Shown in pieces: positions 47,784-57,047 of a stretch of DNA of 64,000 nucleotides. The stretch is from positions 62,001-126,000 of the forward strand of contig JASBVG010000044.1 of assembly GCA_030147505.1 (NCBI GenBank), in the 5' to 3' direction. A program made the translations under genes and the position numbers. Origin of the DNA: Tardiphaga sp. GTDB taxonomy: Bacteria > Pseudomonadota > Alphaproteobacteria > Rhizobiales > Xanthobacteraceae. A model generated the notes under the pieces. That model searched no databases and was not told the origin of the DNA. It saw nothing but the letters and a program-made list of their open reading frames with translations. Numbering within the stretch: the first letter of the stretch is position 1; each line of letters opens with the position of its first letter.

Positions 47784-49100
47784 ATGATTTCGCAAATTGA
47801 TTCCGCGCAGAACCCTGCCTCGCCGTCCGGCAACTTCCGCTGGCTCCAGCTGGCGATGGGCATCGTCTGCATGGCGATGATCGCCAATCTTCAATATGGC
47901 TGGACCCTGTTCGTCGATCCCATCGACGCCAAGCATCACTGGGGCCGCGCCTCGATCCAGTTTGCGTTCACGCTGTTCGTGCTCATCGAGACCTGGCTCG
48001 TGCCCGTCGAGGCATGGTTCGTCGACAAATACGGCCCCCGTATCGTCATCATGTTCGGTGGCGTGATGATCAGCATCGCGTGGATTCTCAACTCCTATGC
48101 CGACACGCTCGCGATGCTTTATGCCGGCGCCGTGATCGGCGGCATCGGCGCAGGCGCGGTCTATGGCACATGCGTGGGCAATGCGTTGAAGTGGTTTCCC
48201 GATCGCCGCGGCCTTGCCGCCGGCGCCACCGCTGCCGGCTTTGGCGCAGGCGCAGCACTCACCGTCGTGCCCATCGCGCACGTCATCGCAGAAAATGGCT
48301 ATCAGACGGCGTTCTTCGATTTCGGCATCGGCCAGGGCGTTATCGTCGTGCTGCTCGCGCTGTTCATGCGCCCGCCAACGCAGGTTATGCCGATGCGCAA
48401 GAAGCAGCTCAATCTGCCGCAGTCCAGGATCGATTTCACGCCGCCGCAGGTGCTGCGCAGCCCGATCTTCTGGGTGATGTATCTGGTCTTCGTGATGGTC
48501 GCTGCCGGCGGCCTGATGACCGCGGCACAGATCGCCCCTATCGCGCACGACTTCAAGATCGCCGACACACCCGTCAGCCTCGCCGGCTTCCAGATGGCCG
48601 CACTCACTTTTGCGATTTCACTGGATCGCATCTTCGACGGTTTCGGACGCCCCATCTTCGGCTGGATTTCGGATACGATCGGGCGCGAGCCAACGATGTT
48701 CATCGCCTTCGGCACGGCGGCGCTGATGCTGCTGACGCTGTCGGCCTACGGCCATAACCCGATCGTCTTCGTGCTCGCGACGGCGGTCTATTTCGGTGTG
48801 TTCGGCGAGATCTACAGTCTCTTCCCGGCCACCTGCGGAGATACGTTCGGTGCGAAATTCGCGGCCACGAACAATGGCATGCTCTACACGGCAAAGGGCA
48901 CGGCCTCGCTGCTGGTGCCCCTCGCCAGCGTGATCGCGGCAACCTATGGCTGGAAGTCGGTCTTCGTCATCGCCGTCGCCCTGAACGCCACGGCAGCGCT
49001 GCTGGCGCTGTTCGTGATCAAGCCGATGCGACGCACGTTCATTCTCGGTACCGAACCTGTTGCGGCAGAAGCCTCGGCCCAGGGCGCCAGGATCGCCTGA
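47784..49100 (+). CDS. MFS oxalate/formate antiporter-like protein 2
   Basis: 'RWLQLAMGIVCMAMIANLQYGWTLFVDPIDAKHHWGRASIQFAFTLFVLIETWLVPVEAWFVDKYGP', clear paralogue of the preceding gene; SD gggagg before ATG 47784. Confidence 0.88.
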   Translation: MISQIDSAQNPASPSGNFRWLQLAMGIVCMAMIANLQYGWTLFVDPIDAKHHWGRASIQFAFTLFVLIETWLVPVEAWFVDKYGPRIVIMFGGVMISIAWILNSYADTLAMLYAGAVIGGIGAGAVYGTCVGNALKWFPDRRGLAAGATAAGFGAGAALTVVPIAHVIAENGYQTAFFDFGIGQGVIVVLLALFMRPPTQVMPMRKKQLNLPQSRIDFTPPQVLRSPIFWVMYLVFVMVAAGGLMTAAQIAPIAHDFKIADTPVSLAGFQMAALTFAISLDRIFDGFGRPIFGWISDTIGREPTMFIAFGTAALMLLTLSAYGHNPIVFVLATAVYFGVFGEIYSLFPATCGDTFGAKFAATNNGMLYTAKGTASLLVPLASVIAATYGWKSVFVIAVALNATAALLALFVIKPMRRTFILGTEPVAAEASAQGARIA

Positions 49101-49124
49101 TCAAGGTCGTCTGTCTGGACACGT

Positions 49125-49157
49125 AAATGCGCTCATCCGCAACGATGAGCGCATTTT
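49125..49157 (+). terminator. Rho-independent terminator after oxlT-like gene 2
   Basis: AAATGCGCTCATCCGCAACGATGAGCGCATTTTT. Confidence 0.85.
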
Positions 49158-49343
49158 TCGTGCGGCATCCTTGCGGCACGCCAGCGGCAGCACAGAGGCA
49201 CCGAAAGCCGTCGTGGCATGCCAGATTCCTAACTACGAAATTTCGTCATGCCGAAACAGGCGCGCGGAAACGCACAGAAATGGCAGCATTACTGCCCCTT
49301 CTGCAGATTTTGGTTGTAGTTCCCGATATCACGCGTTGACAAC

Positions 49344-49360
49344 TGGCATACCATATACCA
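49344..49360. promoter_or_regulatory. GntR-type operator TGGCAT-ACCAT-ATACCA upstream of CBS-domain gene
   Basis: -35 TTGACA (49336), -10 CAATCT (49359), 17-nt spacer. Confidence 0.78.
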
Positions 49361-49433
49361 ATCTTGACCCTGCGAGATCGATCCTTAGCCGATCAGCCAA
49401 ATTACAGATCTCGGGATAATCAGGGAGGTTGCC

Positions 49434-49865
49434 ATGCAAGTCGGAGACGTTCTGCGTCGTAAGAGCACCCGTATCGCCACGGTCCGTATGAACGAGACCG
49501 TCGCCATTGCCGCCCAGCTCCTCCGCACCGCGAATATCAGCGCGCTCGTGGTGAAGGACGTGTGCCGTACCGAGGGCAACACGGCCGTCGGCATGTTCTC
49601 GGAGCGCGATGTCGTGCGCGCCATCGCCGAACACGGCGCCGCCGGCGTCAATCGCAAGGTGTCCGAGATGATCTCGGTGCAGCAGCTCATCTCCTGCTCT
49701 TCCACCGATACGCTGGAGCATGTACGCTGTCTGATGAACCGGCACCACATTCGTCATGTCCCGGTGATCGACGACTACACCCTGGTCGGCGTGATCAGCA
49801 TCCGCGACATCAGCCGTGCGCTCGATCATGATGACGCGCCGCAGCTGCACGCTGCCGTGGCCTGA
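49434..49865 (+). CDS. tandem CBS-domain protein
   Basis: 'MQVGDVLRRKSTRIATVRMNETVAIAAQLLRTANISALVVKD...GMFSERDVVRAIAEHG...IRHVPVIDDYTLVGVISIRDISRAL'. Confidence 0.93.
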   Translation: MQVGDVLRRKSTRIATVRMNETVAIAAQLLRTANISALVVKDVCRTEGNTAVGMFSERDVVRAIAEHGAAGVNRKVSEMISVQQLISCSSTDTLEHVRCLMNRHHIRHVPVIDDYTLVGVISIRDISRALDHDDAPQLHAAVA

Positions 49866-49977
49866 CGCCCAGCAAGCACAACGCCTCGCTCCACCACCGA
49901 TATCACGCGGACCGTACGCGGTCCGCGACGCGATCTCCTTTGTCATCTTCCCGCAACGCCTGCCTCGGTGACATCGC

Positions 49978-50952
49978 ATGAAGATTTGCATTTACGGCGC
50001 CGGCGCCATCGGCGGTTATCTCGGAGTCCAGCTCGCCCGCGCGGGCGCCGATGTCAGCCTCGTCGCCCGCGGCGCGCATCTCGTAGCGATGCGCGAGAGC
50101 GGCTTGAAGCTGCTGATTGGCGATGAAGAGCGCGTGGTGCATATCCCCTGCACCAGCGACCCCGCCGATCTCGGCGTACAGGACTACGTCATCATCTGCC
50201 TCAAGGCGCATTCGATCACCGGCGTGATCGAGCAGATGCAACCGTTGCTCGGCCCGCACACCCGCCTCGTCACCGCCGTCAACGGCATCCCCTATTGGTA
50301 CTTCCACCGCCACGGCAATCGTTATGAGGGCACGGCGCTTGAAAGCGTCGACCCCGGCGGCCGGCAGTGGAATGAACTCGGCGCCCACCGCGCCATCGGC
50401 TGCATCGTCTATCCCGCCACCGAGATCGAGGCGCCGGGGGTTATCCGTCACGTCTATGGCGACAAGTTTCCGCTGGGCGAGCCTTCGGGCGAACGCACGG
50501 AAGACGTCGAGCGGCTGGCCGCCATGTTCGAGCTCGCCGGCCTGAAGGCGCCAATCCTCGATCGCATCCGCGACGAGATCTGGCTCAAGCTGTGGGGGAA
50601 TGTCTGCTTCAATCCCATCAGCGCCCTCACCCATGCCACGCTCGACGTGATCTGCACCGATCAGGGCACGCGTGCGCTGTCGAAGGCGATCATGCTGGAG
50701 ACCCAGGCCATCGCCGAGAGTTTTGGCATCGGCTTTCGCGTCGATGTCGAGCGCCGCATCGAGGGCGCGCGAAAAGTCGGCGCACACAAGACGTCGATGC
50801 TGCAGGATCTCGAACGCGGCCGGCCCATGGAGATCGATCCGCTGGTGACCGTGGTGCAGGAAATGGGACGCCTCACCGGCATCCCGACGCCGGCGATCGA
50901 CTCCGTGCTGGCGCTGGTGGCGCAGCGCGGAAGGGTGGCGGGATTGTATTGA
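49978..50952 (+). CDS. 2-dehydropantoate 2-reductase family (ketopantoate reductase, PanE/ApbA)
   Basis: 'MKICIYGAGAIGGYLGVQLARAGADVSLVARGAHLVAM', 'LKLWGNVCFNPISALTHAT', 'RPMEIDPL'. Confidence 0.9.
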   Translation: MKICIYGAGAIGGYLGVQLARAGADVSLVARGAHLVAMRESGLKLLIGDEERVVHIPCTSDPADLGVQDYVIICLKAHSITGVIEQMQPLLGPHTRLVTAVNGIPYWYFHRHGNRYEGTALESVDPGGRQWNELGAHRAIGCIVYPATEIEAPGVIRHVYGDKFPLGEPSGERTEDVERLAAMFELAGLKAPILDRIRDEIWLKLWGNVCFNPISALTHATLDVICTDQGTRALSKAIMLETQAIAESFGIGFRVDVERRIEGARKVGAHKTSMLQDLERGRPMEIDPLVTVVQEMGRLTGIPTPAIDSVLALVAQRGRVAGLY

Positions 50953-51034
50953 AGATCATCTCGCGACCATCGAGCGCACCTGCGCCGCAGATCTGACGCT
51001 TGAGTTTCCCGTTGCGTCGCCTCATCTCACGGCA

Positions 51035-51874
51035 ATGATCATATCATCCGAGCTGCCCGTAGAGATTGGCGCATATCTCGAAGAATGGGCACTGCTGCCC
51101 GACGGCGCTCTGATCACGACGCGCTCCAGCTGGGTACTGCCGGTTCGCTGTCAGGCCGGACCGGCAATGCTGAAGGTCGCGCGCGTTCCCGACGAACAAG
51201 CCGGATATCGGCTGATGTCCTGGTGGAGCGGGCAAGGCGCGGCGAAGATTTCGGCAGCTTCGAGCGGCGCCTTGCTGATGGAGCGCGCCATCGGCCAGCA
51301 TCGTCTGGCGCATATGGCCCGTTCGGGAATGGACGATGAGGCCTGCCGCATCATCTGCCGAACTGCTCGGCAGCTGCATGCGCAGCGCCCTGTTGCGTGG
51401 CCGGCGTTGCACCGCCTGGAGAACTGGTTCCAGCCGCTGTTCGATCTGTCGCAGAGCAATTCAGTCCTTGTTCCTGCGGCGGATCAGGCTCGGCTGCTGC
51501 TGGCAGATCAACGCGACATTCGCCCATTGCATGGCGACCTTCACCACGACAATGTTCTGGACTTCGGCGACAGGGGATGGCTCGCCATCGACCCGCATGG
51601 ACTCGTCGGCGAACGCGGCTTCGACTTTGCCAACATCTTCACCAACCCGGACCTTGCGGATTCGACACAGCCGATTGCAACTCTGCCTGAGCGCTTCGAA
51701 GCTCGCCTTGCTATCGTCGTGGAAGAGACCGGTATCGAGGCGACGCGCATTCTCGCATGGGTCGTGGCCTGGACCGGGCTTTCGGCAGCCTGGTTTCTCG
51801 GCGATGGCGATCATGCCGGCGTGGAGATCGACCTCAAGGTGAATGCGCTCGCACGCCGTATCCATGAAGGATGA
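51035..51874 (+). CDS. aminoglycoside/hydroxyurea kinase-like phosphotransferase (APH(6)/StrB-type)
   Basis: 'LHGDLHHDNVLDFGDRGWLAIDPHGLVGERGFDFANIFTNPD' matches the APH_6_hur style catalytic loop. Confidence 0.82.
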   Translation: MIISSELPVEIGAYLEEWALLPDGALITTRSSWVLPVRCQAGPAMLKVARVPDEQAGYRLMSWWSGQGAAKISAASSGALLMERAIGQHRLAHMARSGMDDEACRIICRTARQLHAQRPVAWPALHRLENWFQPLFDLSQSNSVLVPAADQARLLLADQRDIRPLHGDLHHDNVLDFGDRGWLAIDPHGLVGERGFDFANIFTNPDLADSTQPIATLPERFEARLAIVVEETGIEATRILAWVVAWTGLSAAWFLGDGDHAGVEIDLKVNALARRIHEG

Positions 51875-51996
51875 GATCGCCGCATTTTGCGCGCGATCCC
51901 ACGCAAGTCCGGTCTGCATCGGCAATGCGTCGTAGCATCCAGAGTTTCCGCGGCCCCTTCGTTGCCATTCGATATGCCCAAAGGCATACTTCCGGC

Positions 51997-52353
51997 ATGA
52001 CGAAGTTCAACGACCATGACGCTTACATCGCTGCCGCACCGGAGCAGTTTCGCGCCATGCTGGTTCAACTGCGAGACCAGCTGTCGCGCGCACTGCCGGA
52101 CGCCGCTGAAGTCATCAAATACGACATGCCCGGATTTCAGATCGACGATACGATCATTGCGGGCTATGCCGCCTTCAACAAGCAATGCGGTCTCTATGTC
52201 GATCCCGGCGCCATCGCTGCTTATGCAGACGAGATCGCGTTGCTGAGACTCAAAGCGACGAAGACCGGTGTCACCTTTTCGGTGAGCAGGCCCATCACCG
52301 GTGAACTCGTCGAAAAACTCGCAAAGAGTTCGCGCAGCAAGAAGGGATTCTAG
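51997..52353 (+). CDS. DUF1801 family protein
   Basis: 'YIAAAPEQFRAMLVQLRDQLSRALPDAAEVIKYDMPGFQIDDTIIAGYAAFNKQCGLYV'. Confidence 0.82.
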   Translation: MTKFNDHDAYIAAAPEQFRAMLVQLRDQLSRALPDAAEVIKYDMPGFQIDDTIIAGYAAFNKQCGLYVDPGAIAAYADEIALLRLKATKTGVTFSVSRPITGELVEKLAKSSRSKKGF

Positions 52354-52451
52354 CGAGGTCTTCGCTCCTCAAGTGGCGATTGATTCCGTATTCGCACTGC
52401 TAACCCTGAACGGCAGAGCGTGAGACTGTATTGAGGAGCCCTCACCTCTCC

Positions 52452-52552
52452 GCTGTCATACGCGGGCTTGACCCGCGTACCCATCTTGCACGACTTTCGG
52501 AGCCTTTGGTTCGAAAGATGGATTGCCGGGTCAAGCCCGGCAACGACGTGGG
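52452..52552. repeat. intergenic palindromic repeat element
   Basis: 'ctgtcatacgcgggcttgacccgcgtacccatctt...aagatggattgccgggtcaagcccggcaacgacg': two GC palindromes joined by CCATCTT/AAGATGG inverted repeat. Confidence 0.7.
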
Positions 52553-52599
52553 GAAAGACCTGCGAACGTCTACGTCGATCCAGATAGCTGGATCTCCCC

Positions 52600-53085
52600 T
52601 CAGCTCTTCACCATCGCGATCGACACCTGGCGGATATCGCCTTGCGAGGTGATCGATACCGACTGCTTGTTGCCCGTGGTCGTCAACACGATATTCGCGG
52701 TGAAAACCGGCGAGTCGGCGACGACATTGATGCGTCCGCCGCTGGCGCGGCCCTGCAGGGTTCCGCTGACACCACGCGACGTCTCGCTCCAGGAGCCGGA
52801 GACACGGCCGCCTTCGCTCACCACGTCGCTGCTCAGTTCGAACTTGTAGCTGTCGCTGGCACAGCGCAGCGATTGTTGCAGCGTGCTGTCGCCCGCGGAA
52901 ACGCGATAGCTGGCGCGGCAGCGCAGCCGTTCCTTCGATCCGTCAGACAGCGAGATCATGCCCGAGCCCGACCAGGCGCCATGCATGCCTGCAAAGGCCG
53001 ATTGGGCGGAGGCTGGTGTGGCAGCTACGACCGCGTAAGCCGCCAGACCGGCGACTGCCACGAGAGCTTTCTGTGAAGTCTTCAT
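52600..53085 (-). CDS. exported hypothetical protein
   Basis: Signal peptide MKTSQKALVAVAGLAAYAVVAATPASAQS; compact Ser-rich domain, 'GMHGAWSGSGMISLSDGSKERLRCRASY'. Confidence 0.78.
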   Translation of the reverse strand: MKTSQKALVAVAGLAAYAVVAATPASAQSAFAGMHGAWSGSGMISLSDGSKERLRCRASYRVSAGDSTLQQSLRCASDSYKFELSSDVVSEGGRVSGSWSETSRGVSGTLQGRASGGRINVVADSPVFTANIVLTTTGNKQSVSITSQGDIRQVSIAMVKS

Positions 53086-53190
53086 GAAAGATGTCCTTTG
53101 GTTTGACGCCGGTCGCGTCGCACATTTGTGCGGGAAGCGTGCCGGATGGTTCATTGCGCCGCCTGACGAAATGACAGGCAGCGAAATTTT

Positions 53191-55509
53191 TCAATCGCCG
53201 AGCAGCTTGTCCGGCGTGATCGGCAGATCCCGGACGCGCTTGCCGGTAGCATTGAACACCGCATTGGCGACGGCCGCGGCAACGCCGGCGATGCCGATCT
53301 CGCCGATGCCGCGCGCGCCCATCGGCGTGCGCGGATCGGGAATGTCGGTCCACAACACATCGATTTCGGGGACGTCGAGATGAACCGGCACGTGGTAATC
53401 CGCCATGGACGCGCTCATGATGCGCCCGCTGCGCGGATCGAGCAGCGTCTCCTCGGTGAGCGCCATGCCGAGACCCATGATCATACCGCCCTTGAACTGA
53501 CTCGCTGCCGTCTTGGGATTGAGAATGCGGCCGCAATCGAAGGCACCGACCAGACGATTGATGCGGACCTCGCCGGTCACGTCGCTGACGCGCAGTTCGC
53601 AGAAGATTGCCGAGCGGCTGTGCATCGAGAATTTCAGCATTTCCAGCGGCTGGGGACTCTCGCCGGTGACGCTGATCTCGCTGCGCGCCGCGCGCTTGAG
53701 GATCGACGTGAAGCTCTCATAGCGCGACGGCTCGCCGATTTTTCGCAAGCCGTGATTGGCGAATTCCACATCGCCGGCCCGCAGGCCGGCCAACGGCGTA
53801 TCGTTACCGGCGAGCCGCAGCAGCTCGCCCGCGAGTTTGGCGCTGGCGCCATTGATCGCCGCGCCGAGCGAGGCCGTCTGCGACGAGCCGCCGGCAAAAC
53901 TGCCGAACGGCAGGCTGGTGTCGCCGATCTTCACGGTCACGCTCTCCAGCGGCAGGCCGAGTCGGTCGGCGGCATGCTGGCGCTGCACGGTGACAGTGCC
54001 CATGCCCATTTCATGCGCCGCGCTCGCCACCGTTGCATGTCCATTCGCATCGATGGTGACGCGCGCGGTCATGCCGGGCATGCGCACATATGGAAAGGAA
54101 CCGGTGGCGCAGCCCATGCCGATGAGCCATTCGCCGTCCTGCCTCGCCCGCGGCGCCGCCGAGCGGCGATGCCAGCCGAAGCGTTCGGCGCCGATCTCAT
54201 AGGCGCGCATCAGATCGCTCTGCGAATGCGGCGCGCCGCTGACGGGATCGCGATCGCCGATATTGCGCTTACGAAGGGCGATGGGATCGATGCCGAGCTC
54301 ATAAGCCAGTTCGTCCATCGCGCTTTCGATGGCATAGGTGCCCACCGCCTCGCCCGGCGCGCGCATAAAAGTGTTGGCCAGCACGTCGAGATCGACCGTG
54401 TGCTGCACGATGTCGTAGCTCTCGGACCTGTAAAGCGAACGGCTCGCCAAAGTGAAAGCCTCGTCGCAGGCGCTGTGGGGCGGCTTTACCGAATAGCCGT
54501 GATGCAACAGGCCCGTCAGTTTGCCATCGGCATCGGCGGCGAGCGCCACACGCTGCTCGGTCTGAGACCGGCCGCCGATCAGGCGATGCATGCTGGCGCG
54601 GGACAACACGATCCGCACCGGCCGGCCGGCTAGCTTTGCCGCTGCCGCTGCGAGGATCTGGTGATCCCACAGCGCCTTGCCGCCGAAACCGCCGCCGACA
54701 AAGGGCGAGCTGACATGGACCTGCGTGTCCTTGATCCCGAACACTTTTGCGAGCGAGCCCGCCGTCGCATTCAGCCCCTGCGTCGCGTCATGCACGATCA
54801 GGCGCTCGCCGTCCCAGGCGATGGTCGCGGCGTTAGGCTCGATGGGATTGTGATTGTGCCATGGCGTGCGATAGGTCGCGTCGACACGGCCTGCCGCAGC
54901 CTTGAACGCAGCATCACTGTTGCCGCGCTTGAGCCGGTTCGCCTCGATCATCAGCGAGTCCGGCGTCTGCGCATGCGCCTTCGCATCCTCGAAACGCGTG
55001 CGGATGACGGCCCGCTCATATCGCACTGATATCAGCGAGGCGGCGTAGTTGGCCTGTTCCTGCGTCTCCGCCAGCACGACAGCCACCGTCTGACCATTCC
55101 AGCGGATCTCCGCATCCTGCATCACCGGCAGGATGTTGTTGCCGGCAGCCTTGAGATTGGTCAGGCCGATCGGCGGTGGCACTGCCAGTTTTGGCGCATT
55201 GCGATGGGTCATCACCAGCACCACGCCAGGCGCCGCTTCCGCGGCGGCGAGATCGAGTTCGACGATCTTTCCGCGCGCGATGGTCGAATGCACGAAACCC
55301 GCATAGGTCAGCCGCTCCATCGGCACTTCGGCGGCGAAACGCGCAGCGCCCCGTACCTTGTCGGGGCCATCGATGCGCGACTGCTGCGAACCGAGCGCCA
55401 CACGCTTGTCGATCAGGGGATCGGGCACGGCGCCCGGCAGCCAACTCGACGGGACATAGCCCATCGCCGTGCGGACACCGCCGACGATCGCGTTCTGCAG
55501 CTTGCTCAT
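53191..55509 (-). CDS. xanthine dehydrogenase family molybdopterin-binding subunit (PaoC/YagR-like)
   Basis: 'VGGGFGGKALWDHQILAAAAAKLAGRPV', 'NTFMRAPGEAVGTYAIESAMDELAYELGIDP', 'GARGIGEIGIAGVAAAVANAVFNATG'; start set at MSKLQNAIVGG. Confidence 0.92.
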   Translation of the reverse strand: MSKLQNAIVGGVRTAMGYVPSSWLPGAVPDPLIDKRVALGSQQSRIDGPDKVRGAARFAAEVPMERLTYAGFVHSTIARGKIVELDLAAAEAAPGVVLVMTHRNAPKLAVPPPIGLTNLKAAGNNILPVMQDAEIRWNGQTVAVVLAETQEQANYAASLISVRYERAVIRTRFEDAKAHAQTPDSLMIEANRLKRGNSDAAFKAAAGRVDATYRTPWHNHNPIEPNAATIAWDGERLIVHDATQGLNATAGSLAKVFGIKDTQVHVSSPFVGGGFGGKALWDHQILAAAAAKLAGRPVRIVLSRASMHRLIGGRSQTEQRVALAADADGKLTGLLHHGYSVKPPHSACDEAFTLASRSLYRSESYDIVQHTVDLDVLANTFMRAPGEAVGTYAIESAMDELAYELGIDPIALRKRNIGDRDPVSGAPHSQSDLMRAYEIGAERFGWHRRSAAPRARQDGEWLIGMGCATGSFPYVRMPGMTARVTIDANGHATVASAAHEMGMGTVTVQRQHAADRLGLPLESVTVKIGDTSLPFGSFAGGSSQTASLGAAINGASAKLAGELLRLAGNDTPLAGLRAGDVEFANHGLRKIGEPSRYESFTSILKRAARSEISVTGESPQPLEMLKFSMHSRSAIFCELRVSDVTGEVRINRLVGAFDCGRILNPKTAASQFKGGMIMGLGMALTEETLLDPRSGRIMSASMADYHVPVHLDVPEIDVLWTDIPDPRTPMGARGIGEIGIAGVAAAVANAVFNATGKRVRDLPITPDKLLGD

Positions 55510-56488
55510 GCGCGTTCTCCTGCCAGTTCGCCGAGAACGGCGACGATGGTTCGCTTCGCGAGTTCGATCTTGAAGGCATTGGCTTCGGTGGGTTTTGCCG
55601 CAGCGAGTTCGGCTGCAGCCGCACGGAGGAAGTTGTCCCTCGTCGGCGCCTCGCCGCGCAAAACCTCCTCGGCGCGGGACGCGCGCCACGGTTTTGCAGC
55701 AAGACCGCCAAGCGCAATCCGCACATCGCCAATGCGGCCGTCGACGATATCCAGTCCGGCCGCGACAGATACGAGCGCGAAGGCATAGCTCGAGCGATCG
55801 CGCACCTTGCGATAATGCGAATGCGCAGCGGCCGCGCTCGGGGCGATGGAGATGGCGGTGATCAGTTCGCCCGGACGCAGCACCGTTTCGATATCCGGCG
55901 TGGCGCCGGGCAACTGATGGAAATCCACCAGCGGGACGTGGCGCGTGCCCGCGGCGCTGGCGAGATGCACGGTCGCGTCCAGCGCGGCGAGCGCGACACA
56001 CATGTCGGAGGGATGCGTCGCGATGCAGTGTTCCGAGGCGCCGAGGATCGCGTGATTGCGGCTGAAGCCCTCGATGGCATCGCAGCCGCTGCCGGGCTGG
56101 CGCTTGTTACAGTTCGATCCGGCGGCATCGTAGAAATAGGCGCAGCGGGTCCTCTGCAGGACATTGCCACCGACCGTGGCCATGTTGCGGATTTGCCCGG
56201 AGGCGCCCGCCAGCAAGGCGCGTGACAGCATGGGATAGCGCGCCCGCACCACGGGATGTGCCGCCAGCGCACTGTTACGGACCGCCGCGCCGATCACGAG
56301 GCCGCCACTGCCCTCCGCCTCGATGGAGGCCGGCATGCGGCTCACATCCACCAGCGCGGCAGGCGCTTCGATGTTCTGCCGCATCAGGTCGACGAGATTG
56401 GTGCCGCCGCCGAGGAAGCGGCAGCGGCCGGCATCGGCGAGCGTCAAAGCTTCGGCCGCGTCAGCCGCGCGATGATAGTGGAACGGCG

Positions 56489-56492
<4 letters not shown>
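55506..56492 (-). CDS. xanthine dehydrogenase family FAD subunit, PaoB/YagS-like with extra Cys cluster
   Basis: 'GGGTNLVDLMRQNIEAPAALVDVSRM', 'GGNVLQRTRCAYFYDAAGSNCNKRQPGSGCDAIEGFSRNHAILGASEHCIATHPSDMCVAL'. Confidence 0.92.
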
Positions 56493-56995
<503 letters not shown>

Positions 56996-57047
56996 GAGCG
57001 CCTCCGTCAGGAGCCAGCCTTACGGGCCGGCGGCACGCTCAAAATAG

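Noticed and set aside
51973-51988. TATGCC-CAAA-GGCATA palindrome just before the DUF1801 gene as an eighth GntR operator
   Set aside because: Half-sites are in inverted order and spacing differs (ATGCC...GGCAT rather than TGGCAT...ATGCCA); it sits next to the start codon without the -35/-10 layout.
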